From positions 1-64,000 of the forward strand of contig JASANC010000629.1 of assembly GCA_030248135.1 (NCBI GenBank): DNA of 64,000 nt. The letters are read 5' to 3'. A program made the translations under genes and the position numbers. Shown piece after piece: positions 35,272 through 47,013 of the stretch (position 1 is its first letter; every line of letters starts with the position of its first letter). This DNA comes from Theristus sp. LFF4_11 (taxonomy: Eukaryota > Nematoda > Chromadorea > Monhysterida > Xyalidae). The notes beneath the pieces were generated by a model. That model made no database searches, had not been told where the DNA came from, and saw nothing but the letters and a program-made list of their open reading frames with translations.

Positions 35272-36647
35272 AAATTATACCCAACAAAATTGTTGCGTAG
35301 GCGTTCTTAGTGTGGTTGAACACAATGCCGTAGTCAGAAGCAAAAAATCTTAACAGAACAGATTTAAAAAAGGTTTGAAGTTTCACATCAACAAAGTTGA
35401 ACTTTTAAAGTTTTATGCTTAAGTGGTTTATAAAGCATTGGGTATATGACCCATTTCGGCGACTTACCGATGATTCGAATTGTTTGGTTGTTTCGTTTAT
35501 TTTTCCACTTCGAAATGGCCACTTTAACTGATGGCAAGTTGCCCATGACGAATGTCGAAACTTGAAAATGGTCCAAAAATCGTGACCTGGTCTGGTTGCG
35601 TTGGACAAGAAACTGATGCAAGAAAGACGGATTCAAAAAGTTAATAAAATATCGCAATAATCGACTTATTGCATCTAAAACGTTCAAAAAAGCAATATAA
35701 TGACGCATGCATGTTGGATGAAAAAAAGTATAAGGCAATTGAAAATTATGGCTTTTTGCGCGATTACAAAATGCCTGGCCACCCAAGCATATGCACATTT
35801 CCGGTTGGCTGACTGCTTGCCTATCTGTCAACAGCCTGCACACCCATGGGAGTAATAACGGTCGTGTATGCCAGAAATCTGGTTTCCCACAAAGTACCGG
35901 TTTGTTTCGACCGTATCACTAAACTATTATAGCCACAGAACTTGGTTCTTCTGAATTGAATCCGCACCGCATAGGCACAACCTTTAGCTCGGCTTGACGT
36001 GACTTTCTCCGGCAATTACTGGCAGGCAAAATCTCTTTTTGGCGTTACAAATGCCACCTGACGCTTCCACACGCCAGCAGGCGTTCTTCAACACTAAGAA
36101 GAAACCAGGTTTTTTTTCTCGGCGTGGGCAAAAATGGAAGAAGGCGGGAAAGACTTGTTTTGACGATTTTAATAAAAAAGTCGTGTCGAGACCCGATACG
36201 AAAGTCGGGCTACCCAATACAGTCGGTTTTTTCTGAGGTGTAATTCCCAGCATGCCTGCAATGAGAAATGCCAACAAGGCATTTGCTTTTTTGCGGTCCA
36301 TTAAAACTACACACTGCGCACCTAATCGGTTGTTTACGAATTTATCGCAACCGGTTTACTTGGAATCACATGGAAATGACATGTGATTTTTACCGTTGTC
36401 TTAATACGAACTATGATGAAAAGTGATTATCCTGAAAAATGGGTAAGTGAGTGAGTGAGTGAATCCGAAATCGGAATACAAAAAAATCAGGGCACACGTG
36501 GACGACAACATGGATAGAGACCAATATCGATCGAAAAAATAGGATTAAACGGTTTAGTTTTTGCTTCCACCAAACGAGCAAACACTGCATAATAATCATA
36601 ATAACCAATCAGCATGCGCGCTCAACAATAATCTCCACTCCAACCAA
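35272..36647. other. Gap between the basic ORF and stomatin A; weak short ORFs only
   Basis: Two minus-strand frames are mildly suspicious. One at 36301-35984 starts MDRKKANALLAFLIAGMLG, a plausible signal peptide, and runs 105 codons with several cysteines. The other, at 36015-35821, contains GCAYAVRIQFRRTKFCGYN. They might be exons of a small secreted protein, but I cannot find consistent splice joins, so no gene is called. Confidence 0.4.
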
Positions 36648-39600
36648 TCAACAATCACTGATGTCGATTCCAAGTTTAGCAAAGACTTTCGTGATGACGT
36701 TCATCGGCAGTGGAATGGCGACGGTGTGATTGTTGGTCTCGGTCACTTGCGACAGAGCGTCCAAGTAGCGCAATTGCAGCGCAATCGGGTCGTCGCCTAA
36801 GACTTCGGCGGCCTCGACGAACGAACGGGCTGCCTGGAAATGGATCTTCTTAATTTTTTGAAATTGGATGCGTTGATTGGTTAATTGGTTGGTTGGTTGG
36901 TCTTATTGAATGCCATGACGCCGTTCGGGCCCACATCGATTCTGTTTTCGGCTCAATACGATCTTGCTGCTTGCTCCCGAAACCGTTCACTTTGAAAAAA
37001 AGATTTTCTGTCTTTTACGTTGACTTCCAAATTGACAGAATTTCATAAATCTCATGTTCAGCTGAAAAAGCGCACAATAATTTTTTAAGACTCGCTTTTT
37101 GAGTCGACCGACCCGGCTTCCACACCTCTAGGCACAGTTTTTGAAAAGTTTTCAAATTTTGACGAAATTAACACCAATCGAACCGTCTTGATGCGCTGAG
37201 TTCGAAAATCATATTTATTTTTTAATTTGACCCGGTTTTATGTTTCAAAAAACGAAAAAACCGTTTTTTGGGGGGACCTTTAGAAAAATAGTTCTAACTT
37301 GCCTCTGCGTTAAGCTATTAACAAAATTCAAAAACCAATCGATTTTTCTATTACTTGCGCACATTTTTCATGTTAACAATGTTATACAAAAAATGCTGTT
37401 TTATGTTTTAAATTTAAGAAAAACTAAAAGAGTATGTGGTTTTTGCCCTGTTTGGGCACTTTTAAAGCGGATGCGGAGTAGGGTTGCTAAATGATTCTGA
37501 AAGCCCTTGAAAAATGCTACAAGTATGCAAAAAATAAAAAAGATCGATTGCCCTTTAAGAAGTAACGAAGCATTACAATATCGGTCGCGCGCATACATAA
37601 AGGGTATTTCCAAGTATGTCGACAAATTGTGGAGCAACGGAGACAAAAACCAAAAACGGGTATTAGAATAACTTTTTGTGCTGAATCCGAAAAAGTAAGT
37701 GCCGTTGCAAAATTTTGTTACAGTAACCCAATATTTGCAATTTTTTGGTTTTTTGGCTCTTTTTTGGATTGTTTCTAATCCGTGTGGTGTTATACTTAAA
37801 CTAATCAGGTCAAATTTGGTATCAATCGGCTCCCCTTGATTATGCGAACAATTTCCATTTAGATACCGCAACTATATTATAATTACCGTAACCCGCAGAG
37901 TACGATTTTTGCTATTTTTAACCATTTTTAGGCCTGAAAGTGACATTTTTCATCCCTGTAGTGTTCTAGTTGTTCCAGTTGAATCAAATGTGTATCAGTC
38001 AATTAGTCTTGATCAGATAAACAACTTTCATTTGGATACCGTAACCACAGTTTGACTTTCGTACCCCTTTAAGCACGGTATTCTAATAAGTTTTCACCAT
38101 TTTCAGGCATGAAATTGGCTTTATGGTCCATGCAATGTTATACTTGAACGAATCTAGTCAAATTTAGCATCAATCGACTCCCGTTAATTAGGCAAACAAC
38201 TTTCACTCAAATACCGTAATCCTTGTTTGACTACCGTACTTCATTAAGCACGGTATTTTAGTAATTTTGTACCTTTTTCAATCCTGAAATTGGCTATTTT
38301 GATCCATGTAGTATTACCCTTGAACAATTCTAGTCAAATTCGCGATCAATACACTCCCATTGATCAGGGAAACAACTTTCACTCAGATACCGTAATCATT
38401 GCTTGACTACCGTTCCAAGTGTGTTCCTCCCCACCCTCAAATTTTTAAAGGCCACCTCAGGTGCTGAAACCTTAAAAAAATTTTGGGTAAAAAATCTTAC
38501 TTAGAAAAACGTTCAAAACCTGAGTTCAAAAACCTGATCGCGAATTTGACTAGAATTGTTCAAATGTAACACTACATGGATCAAAATAGCCAATTTCAGG
38601 CTTGAAAAAGGTACAAAATTACTAAAATACCGTGCTTCAAAAAGTACGGTAGTCAAGCAAGGATTATGGTATCTGAGTGAAAGTTGTTTGCCTAATCAAC
38701 GGGACTCTATTGATGCTAAATTTGATAGATTCGTTCAAGTATAACATTGCATGGACAATAAAGCCAATTTCATGCCTGAAAATGGTGAAAACTTAGTAGA
38801 ATACCGTGCTTAAAGGGGTACGAAAGTCAAACTGTGGTTACGGTATCTAAATGAAAGTTGTTTATCTGATCAAGAGTAATTGACTGACACACATTTGATT
38901 CAATTGGAACAACTAGAACACTACAGGGATGAAAAATGTCACTTTCAGGCCTAAAAATGGTTAAAAATAGCAAAAACCGTGCTCTGCGGGTTACGGTAAT
39001 CATAATATAGTTGCGGTATCTAAATGGAAATTGTTCGCATAATCAAGGGGAGCCGATTTATACCAAATTTGACCTGATTAGTTCAAGTATAACACCACAC
39101 GGATTAGAAACAATCCAAAAAAGAGCCAAAAAGCCAAAAAATTGCAAATATTGGGTTACTGTAACAAAATTTCGCAACGGCACTTACTTTTTTTGGATTC
39201 AGCGCAAAAAGTTGCCCTAATACCCGTTTTTGGTTTTTGTCTCCGTTGCTCCACAATTTGTCGACATACCGGGAAATACCCTTTATGTATGCGCGCGACC
39301 GATATTGTAATGCTTCGTTACTTCTTAAAGGGCAATGGATTTTTTTTATTTTTTGCATACTTGTAGCATTTTTCAAGGGCTTTCAGAATCACTTAGCAAA
39401 CCTACTCCGCATCCGCTTTAAAAGTGCCCAAACAAAGCAAAAACCACACACTCTTTTAGTTTTTCTTAAATTTAAAACATAAAACAGCATTTTTTGTATA
39501 ACATTGTTAACATAAAAAATGTGCGCAAGCAATAGCGAAATCGATTGGTTTTTGAATTTTGTTAATAGCTTAACGCAGAGGCGAGTTAGAACCATTTTTC

Positions 39601-42387
39601 TAAAGATCCCCCCAAAAAACGGTTTTTTTGTTTTTTAAAACATAAAACCGGGTTAAACTAAAAAATAAATATGATTTTCGAACTCAGCGCATCGAGACGG
39701 TTCGATTGGTGCTAATTTCGTCAAAATTTGAGAACTTTTCAAAAACTGTGCCTAAGGAGGGTCGGTATTCTAAAAAAGCCGATCTTAAATACCTAATCTC
39801 CAACGCATTCACATTCACTAAAAAAATCCACGCAACACTGTTCCAAAATCTCCAGCGCACTCACATTCAGCTCGCCCTGCGCGGCTACGTCGCGCGCCAC
39901 AGCGACCCGGACCGCCTCTGCCTCGATGGCCATCGAGCGCTGCAGTGACTCGGGCAAGCGAATGTCGCGCACCTCCACTCGTTCGACCTGCCCGGCAGAT
40001 GAAAAACGAAACATTTCACGCCGAAAAGGTGCCCGAACAGATGTGACCCGTGTCCTGTCCTGTCCGCTTTGGTGGCCCGCGTGGGGTACCGAAAATAAAA
40101 GCGGCAACACTACATGTACGTGTACTCGGAGTTTTGGACCGCATTTATTCCCGAGCGCGAGTCACCCAGGGTCCCGGGCGACCACGACACCGGACACGTG
40201 TTCCGGACAGCTTTTTTAGTGTGTTTGTTGATCTGAGATGTGTAGATTATAATCGTATTATGAATCGAAGAGGCTGGAGATGCCGAGAAAACCATATCAA
40301 ATCGTGGAGAAATTGCCAGAAAAATGCTGCGCAGAAAAATACAGAGGAAAAAGCAAGTCATTCGAATTAACAATTAATTGATGATCAATTGGGAACAATT
40401 TTGTTGTCCCTTTTTATCCCCAACACACCCGTGCGACGGTGTGGCTGTGCTGTACCGATGTGCGCAGCCCTCAAACCGGTGTGTGCAGCCCGCAAGAACA
40501 AACGTTTTGCGAGCTTTGCTTCATTGCACCGACTGCCTTGCAAATGTGCACAGCCCTCAAAGTGGCGCCGCACAACATCCCTCAAACCGTTGTCGCCAAA
40601 ATGCCGCCGCAAGAATTTCTTGCGGGCTGCACGCCGGTTTGCAGGGCGCACGCACATTGGTACCACACAACCGTCGCACGGGTATGATCCCCGATGAAGC
40701 TGACAAAAAGCTCTCCGCAGCAAAGGAATTGGCTCGCCTTTATTCCCCAGATGTCCGTGCCCTCATCGAGAATGTTCTGCGTCAGCGCAGCGAGCGACTC
40801 TCGCTCCACCAGCATTTCAGCGAGCGTTTTCATGCCCAGCGCTGAGCGGACGGTCGTTTGCGCCAGAAGTCGCGTCGAAAATCTGCGTTTTTTTACTTGA
40901 GTTTACTCCAGTAGGTACCACCGAAATGATAACGTGAAAATGCAACGTTGATTTTGGGTTCCGTGGCTTGCCAATGACTGGGCCGTAAAAGACCGTAAAC
41001 TTGTCATCAGTGCACAATTCGCTGATTGTCTGTTGACCACGTGATGCATATTCTGTGCAGGAACTGCTGTGGGAGCGGAGTCTCTCCTGCACAGAAGGCA
41101 CGCCTCACGTGTGCACCAACCAATCAGCGAATTGTAGATGATATAGAAATAGACTGTGATTCAATCATAGTGAATCACCACTCACTCGGCGTCGTCGACG
41201 TTGACAATCGAGAAGATCGGGTGAAACGTTCGATAATAGACGACCGCATCCACGCTGACCGTCACGGAGTCTTTGGACAGAATCTCTTGCGGCGGAATCG
41301 AGTAGGCGCGCACTCTGGAAATCGAATCTTCGTCCGAGTTTTTGCGAACTTTTGAACAGTCTCTAGGTCACTTTGAAAACCCCGTGACTGCGGAGAGATC
41401 CTGGTAAAATTTCTCTGCCTGCGAGTTAACAGCGGCAAAATGTCCCGTATCTGCGGCAGCAAGAAGATCCGTGTAATCTGTGGCGAAATCCCCAAAAAAA
41501 ATGTTCTGTGCCTATGGATAAGTCCGTCAAAAGGTCGCGTGTTAGTGGGTTAGTCTCGACAAAAAGTCTTGTACCCCCGAAAAACCCACCCGTGCAGCAA
41601 AAAATCCTGTGCCTTCACGTGCGTCCCCGATACCCGATAGTATTTCTGTCCTCATCATAGCATCTTAGCGACATAACTGACCTCAAATCAATCAGTTTCA
41701 CATGGTCAACGCAGGGCAGCACAAAAATAATTCCGGGTCCGCGGGCTCTGCCCTCTCGTAGACGTCCAAGTCTGAATATTACAGCCCGCTCGTACTCATG
41801 AACGATTCGAAAACAAAAGGCGAACGAAAACGGCACGGTCATGATCGTCAGGACCCAGGAGATTGCGATCAAGATGCGACCGATGCAGTAGCCGAGCTGT
41901 GGTATTGAAACGTTGATTTTGTTGGGATTGTTATTCTTTTTATTGCGTGATGAAACGGTCTCTCAGTGGGATCGAACAATGATCAGACATTTAGAAACGC
42001 ACACACAACGTAGACATTTGGTATAAACTAGCGAAATGTGATTGAGCCCCGCAAAGGCGACACGCGCTAGCAATGCAAAAGGCAGGTTGCGCTCAACTGT
42101 TTTTCGTCACCCTGACACAATTGAAACCACCAAAAAACACAGAATACCAAAAAAATCCAAAGAAACTCCAGATCAACCGGATCAAACGAGCCGGTGAACG
42201 CGGTGGCCGTGTGTTTCGGCGCCGTGAACTGTGACGATTGGGATTCTTTGCGCGTTTCCGAGCGAGCGAAACTGGCACGATGTTGACGCGACGGTGGCTG
42301 CTGTGGCGGTGCGAGCCCGTGCAGACCCGCCCGCTCGTCATCGCGTTCTTGACCGTCGATCGTCAGCATGTGCATTTGCGTCAGCAT
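36648..42387 (-). CDS. Stomatin/podocin-family SPFH membrane protein, paralogue A (six exons, 335 aa)
   Basis: Exons in transcript order are 42387-42178, 41896-41682, 41314-41186, 40882-40738, 39987-39865 and 36833-36648 (stop TGA at 36648-36650). A 70-residue Gln/Ser-rich cytosolic N-terminus precedes a hydrophobic hairpin (LGYCIGRILIAISWVLTIM, with a central Pro as in stomatins) and the SPFH domain: [75 protein letters not shown]. The C-terminus is NNHTVAIPLPMNVI, matching stomatin's terminal hydrophobic motif. Such proteins scaffold cholesterol-rich membrane domains and modulate channels. The intron after exon 4 has an apparent GC donor (AAG|GCGAGC) where paralogue B has GT. Intron 5 (3 kb) holds the 2.7 kb palindrome and intron 3 a MITE. 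The start codon is the first Met in the open exon; an upstream exon cannot be excluded. Confidence 0.9.
37084..39791. repeat. 2.7 kb foldback element: two ~1.26 kb inverted arms around a ~180 bp centre
   Basis: The left arm (about 37084-38350) reappears as reverse complement in the right arm (about 38533-39791). Examples: AAACTGTGCCTA at 39744 against TAGGCACAGTTT at 37127; CGGAGACAAAAACC at 37637 against GGTTTTTGTCTCCG at 39230; GCAACTATATTATAATTACC at 37867 against GGTAATCATAATATAGTTGC at 38995. The inner part of each arm is itself a set of diverged tandem units of about 180 bp, each with CTGAAA, TTGATCCATG-like, AACAACTTTCA and GATACCGTAA blocks. Outer ends are TTAAGA / TCTTAA-like. No transposase is seen. 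It lies in intron 5 of stomatin A. Confidence 0.9.
40017..40223. mobile_element. TIR element, CACGCTG..GTCCGAACAG family, copy 2
   Basis: Left CACGCCGAAAAGGTGCCCGA and right TTCCGGACAGCTTTTTTAGTGTG are inverted. The internal arms ACCGAAAATAAAAGCGGC and GGACCGCATTTATTCCCG mark the family. Lies in stomatin A intron 4. Confidence 0.65.
41003..41155. mobile_element. Palindromic CTGATTGG-family MITE in stomatin A intron 3
   Basis: AATTCGCTGATTG and CCACGTGATGCATATTCTGTGC on the left mirror GCACAGAAGGCACGCCTCACGTG and CCAACCAATCAGCGAATTG on the right. It ends in the family's GATATAGAAATAGACTGT, about 30 bp from exon 3 of stomatin A. Confidence 0.75.
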
Positions 42388-42429
42388 CTTCTGTTTCGGA
42401 TTTTCCGGGGTTTTCTTTGTTCAGTTGCA

Positions 42430-42576
42430 CTACTCAACAAATTGTATTAGCATTGTTTGCGATTTTGCTGAGCCACCATTGGTCTCTCACTCAACAGCTT
42501 TGTGTGCAGCACATTTATCGTACAAAAGCGTGGTAATGCTGATTTTGCTGAACTAACCCCAAAATTTGTTGAGTAG
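42430..42576. mobile_element. Small inverted-repeat unit with CTACTCAACAAATT ends, upstream of stomatin A
   Basis: CTACTCAACAAATTG on the left is inverted as AAATTTGTTGAGTAG on the right, with inner TAGCATTGTTTG / TAATGCTGATTTTGCTGA segments. A miniature hairpin of the same motif occurs at 49963-49997, and AAAATTGTTGCGTAGGCGTTCT at about 35286 resembles the right flank. It begins 43 bp upstream of the stomatin A start codon and so overlaps its promoter/5' UTR. Confidence 0.5.
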
Positions 42577-43214
42577 GCGTTCTCTAGTAAGTGCGTATTT
42601 ACTGTTCAGTGTCTCCGGAAAGCCAAAACCTAAATGTTTTTCTTTCTGTACTTTAATTTTCGCATGACGCGTGGCCGCCCGAAAATGCATAATATGGTTC
42701 TTCCATATGCACTCGTCAGTGCAGTCTTGTCGTTGCATCAATAGTTTGGAAAACAAAAGAATGCCCAGACGCAGAAGAAGTTCCAGGTACGTGCTTGTCT
42801 GCAACCTGCCTTTGTCACCTTCACTCATGCAGCAGAAAATTTGACTGAAACCGTTTTACGAGTTTATTTTTACCAGTGGTGTTGGTTGGTTTAACTTCGT
42901 AAATGCTGTTGTTTTGTACAAAAACTGTTGTACAAACTGGCCATAAAATTTACTTTTTATTATTGTGATGAAGAAAATTCCAACGATTAGTAGAAAGATT
43001 GGATCATATCAGGGGCAATATAGTAGCAGAAGGGTATAGCTCTTTTTTTTCGAGAATGATACATTTTTGAAATCAGAAGACTAGTTTTCTCGTATACAAA
43101 GAAAACAGTTAAAAAAACAGTAAAAAACACCGGAATCTTTTGAAATTAGACATAAAAGTCAAAATTTGACATACAGAAATCAATGAGTCAAACTGAACCC
43201 AAAACAAAGCAAGC

Positions 43215-43220
43215 TTTATT
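43215..43220 (-). terminator. Polyadenylation signal of stomatin B
   Basis: AATAAA on the minus strand (TTTATT on plus), 25-30 bp past the TGA of stomatin B. It implies a very short 3' UTR. Confidence 0.5.
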
Positions 43221-43244
43221 GAACACACACACACACGATTTTGA

Positions 43245-46200
43245 TCACTCGAGCTTTATGCCGAACTTTTTCAGCAGTCTAGCGACGCCTCTCATTGGAA
43301 TCGGAAATACGATCGTTTGATTGTGTTCCGCTCCGACCGCGTTCAACGCTTGCAGATAACGGAGATGGAGGGCCACTGGCTCCTCGCCAATGACGCTAGC
43401 CGCTTCCGCTAGTCGATTCGCTGCCTTGACGGAATAAGGTCATTGATTTTTCTCCATTTTTGGGGTTTAAAGCTAGCTGGGATCTTGAAATCATTTCATT
43501 CGAATGATACGGATACATTTGTGCAGTGTACAAACAAGTGAAGCATACCTTTGTACACCGTACAATTGTATGCTTCACTGAACTGTACACTTGTCATGTT
43601 GTACCTTATGGCCAGCAGAACTTTGAAAACGAGCGCGCTGATTGTGACACCAAACAACTGTGCCGCGAGAATGAAATCCAATCTCGAACATTGTTTGCTG
43701 TTTTTGCAGTTTGTTTAGAAAGTTTTTACAGCAAAAACACAGCATGTTCAACTGTTCTCCGCACCTTCATTTCACCGTCGGCTGCCACGACTTTCGCGCG
43801 TGCAACGCGTGCTGCCTCCGCTTCGACGGCCATCGCGCGCGTCAACTGATGCGGGAGACTGATGTCGCGCACCTCGACTCGCTCAACCTGAAGACATGAA
43901 GTAGCGCTTAGTTTGATTGAATAGCGCTTAGAAGACATGAATCTAAATTTAGAGAGTTTAGATTGATGATCAATGATTAGATTGAGACGTGGCGATGTTC
44001 GGTTTTATGGTTTTAGTTGTTATTTCCAGGATGCCGAACACTGAGCTTCAAGAGCGACCGCGTTCAAACACGCTCAAATGTATGGAAATTCACAGTTCAA
44101 ATTTGAATCCAAAAATAGTATTTGCAGCAATCGTTTAAATAAAAAACACTTGGATTTGGACTCAAATCGACTCCATGCATATCGGCTTGGTATCGTTCGA
44201 ACCTTTATGCCCCAGTTCTCGGTGCCCTCATCCAGAATAGTCTGCGTCAGTTGCGCCAGTGCCTCTCGCTCGAGCAGCATTTCCGTGAGCGTTTTCATGC
44301 CTAACGTCGTCCGTAGCGTCGTCTGCGCCAGTAGTTTCGTCGAGTAAATCGCGTCGTCGACGTTGTTCACGGCGGCGATCGGGTTGAACGTGCGAAAGTA
44401 GACGACCGCATCGACGGTCACGGTGACCGAGTCCTTCGAGAGGATCTCTTGCGGTGGAATCGCGTATGACACGACGCTGGATGAAAGGGAAACAATTTCA
44501 ATTTCAATTTCAATTTTTTTGAATTTCAATTTCAATTCTTTAAATTGAAAAACAGAGAGGTTTTGTCTGCTTGTTTTTGGTCTGTTCTGTTTCACGCTGA
44601 AAACAACAGGTTCACTCCACCGGTGTCTGGGTGAGAAAAAGTGATCCGGTAAAGGCCCATTCATGCAAGCGCGCGCTGACGAGCTTCATCATGACCAGCG
44701 CGGTGTCCGTGTACCGAAAATAAAAATGACCCAAAACGCCGAAACACCCAACAAACACCGATGCCATTTTTATTTATTCCGGAACACCACGCCCGGACAC
44801 CCAGGTGGATAGCAGCACTGGATGGATAGCAGCACACCGGTTACAATACCTCCTGTTCGGACACCTTTTTTAGCGTGATGCGCAACAATACTACCGTAAA
44901 GTCTTGCATATGAGGTCTCCTTATATAAATTTGAAAATCAAAAGGTTCTGAAAAAAGTGGAATTTCGTGTGACAGCCTTATAAGTGGGAGGAGGTCTTAT
45001 AAAGCGAACATTAGGAATTCCGGGTCTTATAAACGGGGTAAGATTTCGACCAAGTCAAAATTTTGAATTTTTTGGTTTCCCGCCGTGTGACACTCCGCCC
45101 ACTTTTGGGTGGGGGTCTTATAAGTGGGAGGAACCTTATATGCAAGACTTTACGGTATATGAATGTTGAGAATGCGTTGTCACATAAGCCAAGGACTCTA
45201 AAAAACGCGAAAAAACATTCAACTAACCGTAGATCCATCTTTCGATAAGTGTCAATGCAGGGCAGTATGAAAATCAGACCGGGGCCGCGCGCGCCGCCCG
45301 GCATCAGACGGCCGAGGCGAAAGATCACGGCGCGCTCGTATTCGCGGATGATCTGAGCAGTTTTGTTTTAAACTTTCAAATTCAAATCTGCAATTCGTCA
45401 AGTTTGTGGCACAAAAAGCGCAATGTCGTGTGCCATAACATGCGACATGTCATTTTAGTTTTTAAAAGACATTGTTCCATGAGTAATATCACAATGTGTG
45501 TTTGCAAACGTGGAATAGAAACCAGTTTCATTGTTCATGTGGCAATTCGAAAGCGCATATCACTGAAACCTGAAAGTTCAAATGCTGTCAATTCAGAAAC
45601 ACCGACCATTCACCAGGCAGTTTTTTTTAATTTTTTTTAAAATCAAGTCAACTTAACGAACGCCAAGTCGTCGCTTGCCACCAACCTTGAGACACACAAA
45701 CAGCGGCAACGGGAATGTGATGACGATGAGAATCCAGGTGAGTACAAGTAGCGCCCGACTGAACCAGTAGCCGATCGCGTCCGTATCGGGCGGGAAGACG
45801 TCGTTGTACGCGACACCGTTGGCCGCGAGACCAGTGACCACGGCGGCAACGTTCGTGTTGTTGTTGTTGTTGTTGTTGTTGTTGCCGCTGTTGTTCAGGA
45901 CGAGATCGTCCGGATGCGGCAAGAACAGTTGCTCGGTGCCGTCTTGGTGAGTCGGAGGCTGACCAATCCGTCGAGGAGCTGAACGTTTATTGCATGGTTT
46001 TTTTTAAATTTATTTGAAGCACACCCTGTTTATTCATTTCGATACCCCGATGGTCCCCCTGGCCTGTCCCATCTGTTGTTTATAACAAAACAAGAGACAC
46101 CCGCCGATGTTCGGACCTGGCAGTCCGATCGGGCAACTAAGCGCTTTTGCCGCGCGAGGAGACACGCAGAAGTTGACAGTTGCAGTCTTTTCCCACAAAT

Positions 46201-46905
46201 TATGTAAAACAACATTTGTACAACATACAACATGCGCGCTGGCAAGTGGCAACTATTGCCATTCATTCAAGACAAGCGATTGTCGACAACGTGCCAACTG
46301 TTTTGCCAGTGCACCACAGGCCTATGCGTGGTATAAAATGAAATACTCGAGTGAAACAAAGCAAGACCAAAAGCGAAAACAACAACCAAAAACCCTCGTG
46401 GCCTGGGCGGTAGCTTAGCGCGTTTGACTATTGTTTGCGCATTCGGGGAATCGAGCCCCGCCGAGTGGTTGGGGAATTAATGATAGAGAAAACTCGATCG
46501 ACGGTCGCCCCACTCGACGGCGTTCTGGGCAACTCGACGGTCCGCCCCAGTCGACGGCGTTCTCTGTACGCTTTTCTCGGTTAGCCCTGGCTAAAAACCT
46601 ATCGCCTAAAATCCCAACAAACAGCCAACAACGACGAACTCTGCATCGCGTGCTGCTGCTGTCTGCGCGCCGGCGTCGGCAGTAGACTGTCGCCGTCGTC
46701 GTCTGCGTCCCGTTGTTGTTGTTGTTGCGGCGTCGTTGGTGCGTCCGAGCCGCGTCTCGACATTCGTCCGGAGTATCGGCCGACGCTGCTGACGCTTCGG
46801 GCCCCGAGCTCCGCTGCGACTTTGGACACCGTGAGACGACTGCTTGCGCGACCCTCTGAGTCACCGCCGGAGCCGTCGTCGTCCGCGATGACGTCCGAGT
46901 AGGAG
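43245..46905 (-). CDS. Stomatin/podocin-family SPFH membrane protein, paralogue B (5' end not found, ~420 aa seen)
   Basis: Exons in transcript order are 46905-46640, 45978-45686, 45352-45228, 44476-44203, 43887-43765 and 43424-43245 (stop TGA). The first visible exon enters with one carried base, so at least one upstream exon carrying the start is missing. The N-terminal ~170 residues are Ser/Asp/Gln-rich with a nine-Asn run, a long disordered cytosolic tail unlike A. The hydrophobic hairpin [19 protein letters not shown] has the stomatin Pro. The SPFH core is closely related to [74 protein letters not shown]. The ending [11 protein letters not shown] matches stomatin. The 274 bp exon 44476-44203 corresponds exactly in length to two exons of A (129+145). 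It likely acts as an oligomeric membrane scaffold. Confidence 0.88.
43505..43602. repeat. Imperfect hairpin in stomatin B intron 5
   Basis: GTGTACAAACAAGTGAAGCATAC is followed at short distance by TGTATGCTTCACTGAACTGTACAC; the core GTGAAGCATAC / GTATGCTTCAC is exact. It may be a remnant of an inverted-repeat element. Confidence 0.45.
44593..44877. mobile_element. TIR element, CACGCTG..GTCCGAACAG family, copy 3
   Basis: The right end CTGTTCGGACACCTTTTTTAGCGTG is the best-preserved terminus of the family; the left CACGCTGAAAACAACAGG is eroded. Internal arms ACCGAAAATAAAAATG and CATTTTTATTTATTCCGG are present. It abuts, 14 bp away, the TACCGTAAAGTC element. Confidence 0.65.
44892..45157. mobile_element. 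MITE with TACCGTAAAGTCTTGCATAT termini, copy 1
   Basis: About 266 bp; TACCGTAAAGTCTTGCATAT on the left is the exact inverse of ATATGCAAGACTTTACGGTA on the right. The interior has repeated CTTATAAGTGGGAGG / CTTATAAACGGGG blocks. The copy at 63840 onward shows the same sequence in the opposite orientation. Lies in stomatin B intron 3. Confidence 0.88.
46396..46620 (+). mobile_element. tRNA-derived SINE, copy 2 (stomatin B intron)
   Basis: Same family as 19201-19381: CTCGTGGCCTGGGCGGTAGC head, GGGAATCGAGCCCCGCCGA B-box region, a GAAAACTCGATCGACGGTCG body with a partial internal duplication (CACTCGACGGCGTTCT repeated), and GGTTAGCCCTGGCTAAAAAC near the end. It stops about 20 bp from the 5' splice site of stomatin B's first visible exon. 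Confidence 0.75.
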
Positions 46906-47013
46906 CTGCGATAGTTGAGGAACGAAAATTACAAGCGTTTTCTTTTGATAAAAAACAGGAAAATTGTGTCGACTGTTGATGCGTTGATCAAGCCGAGAGT
47001 AGAATTCATGTCG

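Noticed and set aside
37240..39595. ORF pairs in the palindrome (such as 37240-37494 and 39389-39595)
   Set aside because: They are the same arm sequence read from both copies; frame disruptions differ and no domain is visible, so they are not transposase genes.
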